Assembly (NCBI GenBank): GCA_944323345.1
Contig: CALUSC010000004.1
Span: 56,822 to 120,821 of the forward strand
Length of the DNA stretch: 64,000 nucleotides
Reading direction: 5' to 3'
Source: an uncultured Bacteroidales bacterium
GTDB taxonomy: Bacteria > Bacteroidota > Bacteroidia > Bacteroidales > UBA932
The notes beneath the pieces were generated by a model. That model was given only the letters and a program-made list of their open reading frames with translations. It was not told where the DNA came from and searched no databases. This document shows positions 33,057 through 42,075 of the stretch, one piece after another; within the stretch, counting starts at the first letter, position 1, and every line of letters starts with the position of its first letter. The position numbers were made by a program, and so were the translations under genes.

Positions 33057-34916
33057 ATGGATATCAGGATTCTGCCCAGCAACATAGCGAACATGATAGC
33101 AGCCGGTGAAGTGGTACAGCGGCCGGCTTCTGTCGTGAAAGAACTGATGGAAAATGCCGTGGATGCCGGAGCCGATACGATAACAGTAGCGGTGCAGGAT
33201 GCCGGACGTACGCTGATCCAGGTGATGGACAACGGCTGCGGGATGACTCCGGATGAGGCTGTCGTATGTTTCGAACGCCATGCCACGTCAAAAATCGCCT
33301 CAGTGGAGGATCTGGCGGCCATACAGACTTTCGGATTCAGGGGAGAGGCGCTTGCATCCATTGCCGCAGTGGCTGAAGTAACCCTGAAGACACGCAGGGA
33401 GGAAGATGAAGTAGGGTGCGAAGTCGTTTTCGCCGATTCCAGGCATCTGTCGACAAGGGAGATTTCCACTCCGCGGGGAGCGAATTTCGCCGTCAGGAAT
33501 CTCTTTTACAATGTACCGGCGCGCAGGAAATTCATAAAATCCGACAATGTGGAGATGAAGCACATCGTTTCCGAATTCCTGCGTATAGCCCTTACTAGGC
33601 CGGAGCTTAATCTCACCCTTACCTCCAACGGCAGGGACGTGTATGTGCTGAAAAAGGCCAATTCTCTGAAATTCAGGATTCAGGACCTGCTCGGAAGCAC
33701 GGTCGTGAACTCTGTAGTGGATATCTCCACCGACACTTCGGTAGTCAGCATTTCCGGCTATGTCGGAAGACCGGACTCGGCCAGGAAGAACCAGGGAAAC
33801 CAGTATTTTTTTGTCAACGGCAGGTATTTCAGAAGTCCGTATCTGCATAAGGCCGTAGCCAATGCGTACAGCAATCTCGTCCCTGACGGGACAATGCCTT
33901 CCTATTTCATTTATCTGGAAGTGGATCCACATACGATGGATGTCAACATAAGTCCTACCAAGACGGAAGTCAAGTTCGAAGAAGACAATGTCATCTTCCA
34001 GACGCTTTATGCATGTATCAAGGAGGCTCTCGGAAAAAATTCTTTCGGCGATGCCATAGATTTCGACAGGGAAGGCGCTCCGGAGATCCCCGTCCTGAGC
34101 CGGAAGTACCAGGAATCGCATCCTGTAACCGAGCCTGGGATTTCATACGATCCGGAATACAATCCGTTCAAGAATGACGGGTTTCCTTCAGAAGCTTCCC
34201 CTTATTCCAATACTATCGGCTATCAGGGCATGCCATATCAGCCTGTGCACGGGAAAGACGCACCTGACGAGTTCGCTGTAGAGCGGAACAGCTTCGCCGT
34301 AGACAGGAGGGATGATTACGGGAAACTGTTCGAGGAGAAGATATTGCCGTCCACCCAGATTCTGATACTCAAGGGACGTTATATTTTCATGCCTGTAAAG
34401 TCGGGCGTCATGATCGTGAATATAAGACGTGCTGTCGAGCGTATCATGTATGAGTCGAACCTGAAAGCTCTCGCGATGGAAAAGCCTGTCACCCAGCCAG
34501 TCCTTTTCCCGGTATCCGTAAGGGTTGGCGTTGAGAACATGTACCTTTTTACCGAGCACCGCGGCATGCTGAAGAAACTGGGCTTCGACATTGTCCCTCA
34601 GGGGGATGATTCAGTGACGGTAAACGGCGTTCCTGAAGGTTTTCCTACCGGGCAGGACAAGATAGGGAAGATGATTCCGGATCTTGTACTGGCATTGTCG
34701 GATGACCATGTGTCATCCGCAGACAATATGCTTTCGTCCGTTGCCGGCAGATTCGCCAGGCTCGGTGCCGTGAACTCTGTTCCAGTTCGGACGCCGGCCG
34801 AGGCACAGAGGTTGATAGACGACCTCTTCTCGTGTGAAAACACCGAATTTACCGAGTCTGGGCGCAGGATAATGACGGTGTTGCCGGAAGATGATTTGTT
34901 GAAAATGTTTAATTGA
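33057..34916 (+). CDS. mutL: DNA mismatch repair protein MutL
   Basis: The 619-residue protein has a complete N-terminal GHKL ATPase: MENAVDAGAD, DNGCGMTPDEA, GFRGEALASIAAV, then PARRKFIKSD and the SPTKTEVKF lysine. After a linker (about 340-425) the dimerisation domain follows. The segment aligned to the DQHAxxExxxxE endonuclease motif reads NIRRAVERIMYE (about residue 454), so the metal-binding Asp and His are missing. This MutL therefore probably lacks the nicking activity of most non-enteric MutL proteins. The ATG at 33057 starts the conserved MDIRILPSNIANMIAAGEVV. Confidence 0.95.
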   Translation: MDIRILPSNIANMIAAGEVVQRPASVVKELMENAVDAGADTITVAVQDAGRTLIQVMDNGCGMTPDEAVVCFERHATSKIASVEDLAAIQTFGFRGEALASIAAVAEVTLKTRREEDEVGCEVVFADSRHLSTREISTPRGANFAVRNLFYNVPARRKFIKSDNVEMKHIVSEFLRIALTRPELNLTLTSNGRDVYVLKKANSLKFRIQDLLGSTVVNSVVDISTDTSVVSISGYVGRPDSARKNQGNQYFFVNGRYFRSPYLHKAVANAYSNLVPDGTMPSYFIYLEVDPHTMDVNISPTKTEVKFEEDNVIFQTLYACIKEALGKNSFGDAIDFDREGAPEIPVLSRKYQESHPVTEPGISYDPEYNPFKNDGFPSEASPYSNTIGYQGMPYQPVHGKDAPDEFAVERNSFAVDRRDDYGKLFEEKILPSTQILILKGRYIFMPVKSGVMIVNIRRAVERIMYESNLKALAMEKPVTQPVLFPVSVRVGVENMYLFTEHRGMLKKLGFDIVPQGDDSVTVNGVPEGFPTGQDKIGKMIPDLVLALSDDHVSSADNMLSSVAGRFARLGAVNSVPVRTPAEAQRLIDDLFSCENTEFTESGRRIMTVLPEDDLLKMFN

Positions 34917-34922
34917 CGGAAA

Positions 34923-35624
34923 ATGAGTTATTATTCATACAATAATGGCGGAGGATTCCTGAGTTCGATACCTCCTGCCATCAAGAATATCATCATCATA
35001 AACGTACTCGTGATGATAATGACTGCCCTGAACGAGCAGTACATGATAGCCAACTTTGCGTTGTTCTATCCGACATCGCCTTTCTTCAAACCATGGCAGA
35101 TCATCACCCACATGTTCATGCACGGCGGATTCTGGCATATATTCTTCAATATGTATACGCTGTTCATATTCGGTACGGTCCTGGAAAGAATCTGGGGGAC
35201 AAAGAAATTCCTTGTGTTTTATTTCGTTACCGGAATCGGTGCGGCTCTTCTCCATACCGGGGTCCAGTTTATCGAGGCCCAGGTCTACATGTCGCAGATA
35301 GCTGACGGTTCACAGCAGGCCGCCGCTGCATATCAGGCTTTGAAGTACACGCCTACGGTAGGGGCGTCCGGAGCCATATACGGCGTGCTCATGGGTTATG
35401 CCATGCTGTTCCCGGATTCCGTACTGACACTCGTGTTCCCGCCTGTTTCACTGAAGGCCAAATGGTTCGTGATAATCTTTGCGGTGATTGAACTTTTTAC
35501 CGGGATATTCAGTACCAGCATACGCAGTGTCGGTGGCGGAGTGGCGCATTTCGCGCATCTTGGCGGAATGCTTTTCGGCTGGCTTCTTATCCTTTACTGG
35601 AAGAAGAAAAGCCGCATGTATTGA
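34923..35624 (+). CDS. Rhomboid-family intramembrane serine protease
   Basis: The 233-residue protein has six hydrophobic spans. The rhomboid signatures are HMFMHGGFWHIFFNMYTL (with the oxyanion Asn), the catalytic serine in VGASGAIYGVLMGY and the catalytic histidine in VAHFAHLGGMLFGW. It cleaves membrane proteins near the bilayer surface; substrates are unknown. It starts six bases after mutL. Confidence 0.93.
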   Translation: MSYYSYNNGGGFLSSIPPAIKNIIIINVLVMIMTALNEQYMIANFALFYPTSPFFKPWQIITHMFMHGGFWHIFFNMYTLFIFGTVLERIWGTKKFLVFYFVTGIGAALLHTGVQFIEAQVYMSQIADGSQQAAAAYQALKYTPTVGASGAIYGVLMGYAMLFPDSVLTLVFPPVSLKAKWFVIIFAVIELFTGIFSTSIRSVGGGVAHFAHLGGMLFGWLLILYWKKKSRMY

Positions 35625-35636
35625 TTCGCCGCAGTC

Positions 35637-36737
35637 ATGAGCAAAAGTCTGATAGGAGGTATTGCGAACAGGGTCCTGATGCTTGCCGCTGCAGCGCTCC
35701 TGGTACTGTCGTATGCATCGGCATTCGTGAATCCGGCGAAAGCCTGGTACATGATGCTCCCCGGACTTTTCTTCTTTATCCTGGCGCTGTTGAATCTGTT
35801 CCTTCTGGTATGGGCTGCGGTCCGCAGGTCCAATGCTTTCATCATACCGCTGGTGGCGCTGCTTCCGACGCTGTTTTTTACAGGCCGCTATTATCAGGCA
35901 GGAAATGCTTCCGGGTCCGGAGAATTGTCTGGAGAAGGACATGTTAAAATAGTGTCGTACAACGTGGGCCGATTTGCTGCTCTGCGCGGCGATGACGGGA
36001 AAAGCAGGAGAAAGGAATGCGAGGATTCTGTCTTCTCGTTTCTGAAAAATACCGGTGCCGATATTATCTGCCTTCAGGAATATTATGTGAGGGATGTGAG
36101 TACCCTGCGTTCACGGCTTGCGTCTGAATTTGCTGGATACGACTATGATTTCTATGTGTTTACCGGGAAGTACGGGTGTTTCGGGAACGTGACGTTGAGC
36201 CGATTCCCGATTATAGGGCAGGGCGTGGTGAAATTCGACCAGAGTGCGAATCTGGCATTGTTCACGGACATCATGGTGTCCGGAGAACAGTTCAGACTCT
36301 ACAACTGTCATTTCGAAAGCTATAACATTTCCTTTCCAGGCATCGTAAAAGGTGTGATAGACAGAAAGGACGGTATCTGGAAAGAAACGGAACAGAAAAT
36401 GAGGCACTCCCTGTCTCTCAGGCCTGAACAGGTGGACAAAGTCCTGGAACATATATCCGGCTGTCCTGAAGCCACTGTCTTGTGCGGGGATTTCAATGAC
36501 AACCCCATGTCGTACACATATCAGAGGCTCATCAAGGGGCATGACGACACATTCTGTGAAGCCGGACACGGATTCGGCGCCACATACCGTGTCCTTTGGC
36601 CGGCATTGCGGATAGATTATGTATTCATTCCCGATACTTATGCGGCATTGTCGCATGAAACTCCGAAACCCGGATACTCCGACCACTATCCGGTCATTGT
36701 GGACATCCTTGCAGGAACGGGACATAAAAACGACTGA
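35637..36737 (+). CDS. Endonuclease/exonuclease/phosphatase-family membrane protein
   Basis: The 366-residue protein has an N-terminal membrane region with three hydrophobic segments (about 12-85). A C-terminal EEP fold then starts at VKIVSYNVGRF and includes ICLQEYYVRD (metal-ligand Glu), LYNCHFES (His), LCGDFNDNPMS (Asp/Asn) and the terminal YSDHYPVIVDI (Asp-His). Proteins of this build hydrolyse phosphodiesters at the outer face of the membrane; the true substrate is not known. It is in the mutL-tsaC cluster. Confidence 0.85.
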   Translation: MSKSLIGGIANRVLMLAAAALLVLSYASAFVNPAKAWYMMLPGLFFFILALLNLFLLVWAAVRRSNAFIIPLVALLPTLFFTGRYYQAGNASGSGELSGEGHVKIVSYNVGRFAALRGDDGKSRRKECEDSVFSFLKNTGADIICLQEYYVRDVSTLRSRLASEFAGYDYDFYVFTGKYGCFGNVTLSRFPIIGQGVVKFDQSANLALFTDIMVSGEQFRLYNCHFESYNISFPGIVKGVIDRKDGIWKETEQKMRHSLSLRPEQVDKVLEHISGCPEATVLCGDFNDNPMSYTYQRLIKGHDDTFCEAGHGFGATYRVLWPALRIDYVFIPDTYAALSHETPKPGYSDHYPVIVDILAGTGHKND

Positions 36738-36741
36738 TATT

Positions 36742-37359
36742 ATGGAAATGAAAGAAACGATGGAAAAGGCCCTCCAGACGCTCCGCTGCGGAGGTCTGCT
36801 GCTGTATCCGACGGATACGGTATGGGGACTGGGGTGTGATGCTACTGATCCTGAGGCAGTTGCCAGGATATTCGCTCTCAAGAAGAGGGAAGACAGCAAA
36901 TCCCTCGTACTCCTGGCCAGCGATATGGATATGATAGCGCGATATGTACGGGAAATCCCGGAAATGGCTGTCCAGCTGGTGGAAGTGAACGACAGTCCCA
37001 TGACCATAATCTATCCGGGAGCCATTGCCTCGGACCGTCCTTCCAGTGGTGAAAAACCGGTCAAGGACAAGCATCTGCTGGCCTACAATACTGTAGCTGC
37101 CGACAGTACGGTCGGTATAAGAATCCCCATGATGGATTTCTGCGTGGAACTGGTCAGACGTTTCGGACGGCCGATCGTGTCCACTTCGGCCAATATTTCC
37201 GGCGAGCCGACTCCGAAGAATTTCAGCGAAATTTCGCCGGCCATAAAAGATGGAGTGGACTATATCGTAGATTCAGAACTGGAGAAAACCTCTACCGGCA
37301 AGTCGTCATCCATTATCAAGATAGGTCTTGATGCCACGATAGAAATCATCAGGAAATAA
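36742..37359 (+). CDS. Threonylcarbamoyl-AMP synthase (Sua5/YciO/YrdC family)
   Basis: The 205-residue protein has the YrdC fold: GGLLLYPTDTVWGLGCDA, ALKKREDSKSLVLLA, a GIRIPMMDFC block and GRPIVSTSANISGEP. The enzyme forms threonylcarbamoyl-AMP for the universal tRNA t6A modification. A YciO-like role is the alternative. The ATG at 36742 lies four bases after the preceding stop; the C-terminal Sua5 domain is absent. Confidence 0.9.
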   Translation: MEMKETMEKALQTLRCGGLLLYPTDTVWGLGCDATDPEAVARIFALKKREDSKSLVLLASDMDMIARYVREIPEMAVQLVEVNDSPMTIIYPGAIASDRPSSGEKPVKDKHLLAYNTVAADSTVGIRIPMMDFCVELVRRFGRPIVSTSANISGEPTPKNFSEISPAIKDGVDYIVDSELEKTSTGKSSSIIKIGLDATIEIIRK

Positions 37360-37364
37360 GCCTG

Positions 37365-38099
37365 TCAAAGCATGAAATGAGAGTAAACGGCGAAGACGGC
37401 TGCCAGGGCCGCTGTTTCAGTCCTGAGGCGTGAAGGGCCCAGATGCACCGGAATGAATCCGCATTCCACGGCCATTGAAGCTTCTTCAGGTGAAAAATCG
37501 CCTTCGGGACCTATGAGAACCGAAACTGCGCGGCATCCTTCCGGCATATCGTTGAGGGCATCCTTGACGGAGATGCGGGGATATTGTTCATCTTCGAAAC
37601 AATATGCTATAAGTTTCAGTCTGTCGCTGCTTTCTTTCCGCTGCAGGATATAATCCTTTACGGGCAAGGCATCGCATATATCCGGGATTTTCCCTTTCAG
37701 GGACTGTTTGGCCGCTGAAAGCAGGATTTTCCTGATTCTCTGTATCTTGAGGATTTTCCGTTCGGAATGCTCTCCGATGACGGGGCAGATACTGTCGATT
37801 CCCGTTTCGCAGGCCTTTTCGGCGAACCATTCGTATCTGTCGATGTTTTTCGTGGGACATACGGCCATTTCCAGATCGTAGGGGTGACCGCCCCAGTCAG
37901 GAATGATATCCAGTATGACCGCCCCGGCCCTTTTTGCCGAGTCATCTGTCAGCCTGCATTTCATGAGGTTCCCTGTGCCGTCAGTTACGGCAATTTCATC
38001 GCCTGTGCGGTGTCTGAGCACTTTTATGCAATGCTGGGATTCTTCCCCGTCAAGATACAGCCGTCCGTCCGATATGTCTGAAGAATAGAAAAGTTCCAT
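37365..38099 (-). CDS. rsmE: 16S rRNA (uracil1498-N3)-methyltransferase
   Basis: The 244-residue SPOUT methyltransferase has an N-terminal PUA-like domain (QHCIKVLRHRTGDEI) and the knot region with the S-adenosylmethionine loop VLIGPEGDFSPEEA and LGPSRLRTETAALAAV. It methylates U1498 of the small ribosomal subunit. The frame converges with tsaC five bases away. Confidence 0.95.
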   Translation of the reverse strand: MELFYSSDISDGRLYLDGEESQHCIKVLRHRTGDEIAVTDGTGNLMKCRLTDDSAKRAGAVILDIIPDWGGHPYDLEMAVCPTKNIDRYEWFAEKACETGIDSICPVIGEHSERKILKIQRIRKILLSAAKQSLKGKIPDICDALPVKDYILQRKESSDRLKLIAYCFEDEQYPRISVKDALNDMPEGCRAVSVLIGPEGDFSPEEASMAVECGFIPVHLGPSRLRTETAALAAVFAVYSHFML

Positions 38100-38176
38100 A
38101 ACCGGTGTACAATATTATGCAAATATAATATTTCCGGAAAAACGTTATATTCGCATCTCAAGCCATTACGAACAAT

Positions 38177-38680
38177 ATGTATATAGGACTTATCTCAGAT
38201 ACGCACGGCGTTTTCGACGAACCGTTCATGAAATTCCTGGAACCCGTGGATGAAATATGGCATGCCGGCGATTTCGGAGGAATTCGGACGGCGGAAACCA
38301 TTGCGGCATTCAAGCCGCTGAAAGGCGTTTACGGGAATTGCGACGGCTATGATGTCAGGCTGGATTATCCGTTATACCAGTCTTTCGACTGCGGTGGCAT
38401 GAAAGTGCTGATGACCCATATCGGCGGATATCCCGGACGTTACGATCCCCGTGCACGCGTTCTGATCGATGAGCTCAGGCCAGATCTGTTCGTTTGCGGA
38501 CATTCCCACATTCTCAAGGTAGTCAACGACGTACGCAGGAATATGCTGGTCATGAACCCCGGAGCTGCCGGCATACAGGGGTTCCACCTCGTGCGGACCG
38601 CCCTGCGCTTCCGTATCGAAAACGCGGATATCAGGGATATGGAGGTTTTCGAGCTGGACAGGAAGACTTCCGGTTTCTAG
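38177..38680 (+). CDS. YfcE/MJ0936-type metallophosphoesterase
   Basis: The 167-residue protein has the dimetal motifs ISDTHG, HAGDFGG, YGNCDG, MTHIGGYPG and CGHSHI. It is a small calcineurin-like phosphodiesterase that acts on phosphodiester model compounds; the physiological substrate is unknown. The gene's stop overlaps the opposite permease stop in the shared CTAG at 38677-38680. Confidence 0.92.
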   Translation: MYIGLISDTHGVFDEPFMKFLEPVDEIWHAGDFGGIRTAETIAAFKPLKGVYGNCDGYDVRLDYPLYQSFDCGGMKVLMTHIGGYPGRYDPRARVLIDELRPDLFVCGHSHILKVVNDVRRNMLVMNPGAAGIQGFHLVRTALRFRIENADIRDMEVFELDRKTSGF

Positions 38681-40548
38681 AAAGGAAACAGCATCGGCAG
38701 GACTATGATCATGACTATGCCCATTATGACCTGTAACGGCAGCCCGACTTTGACATAATCCATGAACGAGTATTGCCCGGCAGGCATTACCAGAGCGTTG
38801 GGCGGTGTGGAAAACGGAGAGGCGAAGCACATGCTGGCGGCTACTGTTACGGCGAACAGGAACGGAACCGGGCTTACCCCTGTCTGTATGGCGCTTTGCA
38901 GGGCGATAGGGGCCATAAGCACTGCCGTCACCGTGTTGCTGATGAACATGGTCATCAGAGATGCGGTAAAATATATGCCGGCCAGCAGGGCTACAGGACC
39001 GTAGTCGCCGAGCCCTTTTACCAGACTCTCCGATATGAAACCGGATACTCCTGTCTTTTCAAGTGCGAGCGACATGGGCAGCATGGCGGCAAACAGGACT
39101 ATGGTTTCCCAGTTTATGGTCTTGTACGCGGCTTCGACATTCCTGAAACATCCGGTCAGGACCATCAGCAATCCGGCTATGATGACAGCAGTCACCGGGG
39201 CCACCGGTATGAAGTCGAAAACCATCATGGCCACCATCATTATCATTATCGCCGCCGCTATCGGAGCTTTGTAGTCGAGCGTCACTTTTGCCGCCTCTGC
39301 AAGAGGCTGGCCCAGGACGACCCATTCCGAGTCTTCCTTGCTCAGCCTGGCGATATCCTGCCACGTGCCCTGTACCAGAAGGACATCACCGCTGTGGACT
39401 TTCACTTCACCGAGTTCGTGCAGTATATATTCCTGCTTGCGTCTGATTCCGAGTATGTTTACATTGAACTTTTCCCTGAAACCGGCATCCTTGATGCTCA
39501 GGTTCACCATGTTGGATGAAGGCATCAGCACAATTTCGGCTATTCCGATGTCATAGAATGCGAGTGTCTTGCCGCGTGAAGAAGCTATTTCGGAAGTGTG
39601 GTCATCCAGTATTTCCATATTGAAATCCCTTGACAGCCTGTTTATCGATTCGGCTTCCCCTCTTACGTAAAGCACGTCTCCTGCGTACATCAAAGTCTTC
39701 GGCGATGCCAGCTCCTGATTCACTGTCTTCAGGAATCTCTGTTGGGGAGTCTCTTTTCTTCTTATTTCCAGAACATTGACCAGATATTTCCGTCTGAGGT
39801 CCAGATCCACGACAGTCTTTCCCTCGGCCGGCGATTTTTCCCTGATCCTTAGTCTGAAAAGATTGTCCGAGAGGCTGTATTCGCTTACGAGCTGGCTCAG
39901 AGTCTTGCCGGATGCTGCGTTGTCGTGTCTTTTGGCCTTTTTCGACAGGAAAATCTTCGACAGAGGCAGCAGGACTATTATACCTGTTCCCAGGCAGATC
40001 AGACCTACAGGCAGGAATGAAAAGAACGAGAGCGGTTCGTATCCTGCATTTGTCAGAGTGTCCTGGATGATGAGGTTCGGAGGCGTACCGATCAGAGTCA
40101 TCATCCCTCCCATACTGCTGGCGAATGCCAGAGGCATGAGCAGTCTGGACGGGCTCATGCCTGCGTTGTATGCCAGGCTGACGACTATAGGCAGCATCAG
40201 GGCTACGGTGCCTGTGTTGCTGACGAATGCGCCTATGCCCCCGGTCACCAGCATTACCAGCAGGAACAGCACCAGTTCATTCTTGCCTGCCAGTTTCAGG
40301 ATTCTGGAACTTATCATTTTGGCCAGACCTGTCTGGAATATGGCTCCTCCGACCACGAAAAGCCCGATCATCATGATGACGACCTGGTTCGAAAAGCCGG
40401 ACAAGGCTTCTTCAGGAGTCAGTATCTGAAAGATCAGCAGTGCTGTCAGGGAACACAGGGCTACAATGTCGGAGCGGAATTTTCCGGACACGAAAAATGC
40501 GGCCGAAACCGCCAGGATCAGTATGGTAATCAGCATGGGTATTGACAT
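38677..40548 (-). CDS. SLC13/DASS-type permease with two TrkA-C domains
   Basis: The 623-residue protein has an N-terminal membrane half (about 1-200), a central cytosolic part with two RCK_C (TrkA-C) domains (about 220-400), and a second membrane half. Motifs are SNTGTVALMLPIV and the GTPPNLIIQDTL signature in the first half, then SNTVTAVLMAPIAL and FSTPPNALVMPAG in the second. Related carriers move sulfate, dicarboxylates or other anions with sodium; the substrate is not settled. A -7 box lies at 40593-40600 and the ATG is at 40548. Confidence 0.9.
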   Translation of the reverse strand: MSIPMLITILILAVSAAFFVSGKFRSDIVALCSLTALLIFQILTPEEALSGFSNQVVIMMIGLFVVGGAIFQTGLAKMISSRILKLAGKNELVLFLLVMLVTGGIGAFVSNTGTVALMLPIVVSLAYNAGMSPSRLLMPLAFASSMGGMMTLIGTPPNLIIQDTLTNAGYEPLSFFSFLPVGLICLGTGIIVLLPLSKIFLSKKAKRHDNAASGKTLSQLVSEYSLSDNLFRLRIREKSPAEGKTVVDLDLRRKYLVNVLEIRRKETPQQRFLKTVNQELASPKTLMYAGDVLYVRGEAESINRLSRDFNMEILDDHTSEIASSRGKTLAFYDIGIAEIVLMPSSNMVNLSIKDAGFREKFNVNILGIRRKQEYILHELGEVKVHSGDVLLVQGTWQDIARLSKEDSEWVVLGQPLAEAAKVTLDYKAPIAAAIMIMMVAMMVFDFIPVAPVTAVIIAGLLMVLTGCFRNVEAAYKTINWETIVLFAAMLPMSLALEKTGVSGFISESLVKGLGDYGPVALLAGIYFTASLMTMFISNTVTAVLMAPIALQSAIQTGVSPVPFLFAVTVAASMCFASPFSTPPNALVMPAGQYSFMDYVKVGLPLQVIMGIVMIIVLPMLFPF

Positions 40549-40592
40549 CGTACGTTTTTTTTTACGGAAACAGTGTGCATCGTGCGGATTTA

Positions 40593-40600
40593 CAAAGATA
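40593..40600 (-). promoter_or_regulatory. -7 element (TATCTTTG) for the SLC13 permease
   Basis: TATCTTTG on the minus strand lies 45 bp before the ATG; the -33 region is unclear. Confidence 0.45.
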
Positions 40601-40644
40601 CTGAAATTCGGAACAAATTCTTTAAATCCCAAACATTATTATTG

Positions 40645-40652
40645 TATCTTTG
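40645..40652 (+). promoter_or_regulatory. -7 element (TATCTTTG) for radA
   Basis: TATCTTTG lies 38 bp before the radA ATG and 45 bp from the divergent permease box. No good -33 was found. Confidence 0.45.
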
Positions 40653-40689
40653 ATGCCGTTAATCAAGTCCGGTATCGGAAAGCACTGAA

Positions 40690-42075
40690 ATGGTTCGGAA
40701 AACAAAATCTGTATGGTTCTGCTCGTCATGCGGCAATGAAAGTCCCAAATGGATGGGGAGGTGTCCCGCTTGCGGAGAATGGAATACTATGGTGGAAGAG
40801 AAAGTCGAGACAGGAGGGCCGGTTTCCCGCCGCTCCGGAGAGAATTCCGTCGGTTCGTCCTCCAGGCCGCTGTCTCTTGCTGAAATAGATTCTTCTGCGG
40901 AGAGCCGTACCACGCTTGAAAGTGCGGAAATGGACCGCCTGCTCGGAGGCGGGATTGTAGAAGGGTCACTTGTCCTTATTGCCGGGGAACCCGGCATCGG
41001 GAAATCCACACTTTCACTGCAGATCCCACTGCATTGCCGGGGGCTGAGGACTCTGTACGTTACGGGGGAGGAGAGTGCCAGGCAGGTGAAGCTCAGGGCC
41101 GCGAGACTCGGAGGCGACAGTGAGGGATGTCTGATTTACAGCGAGACGCTTATGGAAAACATAATGTCGGAGGCCAGGAGAATCATGCCTGATCTGATGA
41201 TTGTGGATTCCATCCAGACTGTATATACGCAGACCATGGAGTCTTCGCCGGGTTCGGTTTCCCAGATAAAGGAATGCGCATCCATGCTTCTGCGCCTGGC
41301 GAAGGAAACCGGAATTCCGGTCATCCTGATAGGGCATATCACGAAAGAAGGCAGCATCGCCGGCCCTAAAGTGCTGGAACACATAGTGGATGTCGTTCTG
41401 CAGTTCGAGGGTGACAATACAGGTGCATACAGGCTGCTGAGAAGCATAAAGAACCGTTTCGGCTCTACGGCGGAGATGGCCGTATTCGAGATGACCGGCT
41501 GCGGACTCAGGGAGGTGAGCAATCCTTCCGAGATGCTGATACCGATGCACGGGCAGGGTCTGAGCGGCATTGCGGTAAGTGCTATGCTGGACGGTTCGCG
41601 TTCTTTCCTGATAGAGGTACAGTCTCTCGTGAGTTCGGCGGCTTACGGTACTCCCCAGCGTTCTGCCACAGGGTTCGATGTCCGCAGACTGAACATGCTG
41701 CTGGCGGTTCTGGAAAAGAGGGCAGGGTTCAGGCTCGGTGTCAAGGATGTGTTTCTGAACATGGCCGGCGGCCTGCGTGTTTCCGACCCGGCCTGCGATC
41801 TGGCCGTAATCTGTGCCGTCCTGTCTTCCAATTTCGATTTCGCGATACCGTCGGATGTATGTTTTGCCGGAGAGGTGGGCCTGAGCGGGGAAATCCGTCC
41901 TGTTTCCCAAACCGAAAGACGTGTGGCTGAAGCTGCGAGGCTGGGATTCCGCACCATATTCATATCTTCTTTCGGCGCTGTCCCTCCAGCTGTCCTGGAA
42001 CAGCATAAGGACCTGGAAATAGTCAGGGTTCCGGATGTTCCTGCCCTGTGCCGGATATTGTTCCGGCAGAAATGA
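40690..42075 (+). CDS. radA: DNA repair protein RadA/Sms
   Basis: The 461-residue protein has a four-cysteine zinc ribbon (FCSSCGNESPKWMGRCPACG), a RecA-like ATPase (Walker A GEPGIGKSTLSL, Walker B LMIVDSIQT) and the RadA-specific KNRFGS. A Lon-like C-terminal domain follows (GLRVSDPACDLAV to EVGLSGEIRPV). It is a helicase-like protein that promotes branch migration in recombination. Its 3' end overlaps dacB by 53 bp on the opposite strand. Confidence 0.97.
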   Translation: MVRKTKSVWFCSSCGNESPKWMGRCPACGEWNTMVEEKVETGGPVSRRSGENSVGSSSRPLSLAEIDSSAESRTTLESAEMDRLLGGGIVEGSLVLIAGEPGIGKSTLSLQIPLHCRGLRTLYVTGEESARQVKLRAARLGGDSEGCLIYSETLMENIMSEARRIMPDLMIVDSIQTVYTQTMESSPGSVSQIKECASMLLRLAKETGIPVILIGHITKEGSIAGPKVLEHIVDVVLQFEGDNTGAYRLLRSIKNRFGSTAEMAVFEMTGCGLREVSNPSEMLIPMHGQGLSGIAVSAMLDGSRSFLIEVQSLVSSAAYGTPQRSATGFDVRRLNMLLAVLEKRAGFRLGVKDVFLNMAGGLRVSDPACDLAVICAVLSSNFDFAIPSDVCFAGEVGLSGEIRPVSQTERRVAEAARLGFRTIFISSFGAVPPAVLEQHKDLEIVRVPDVPALCRILFRQK

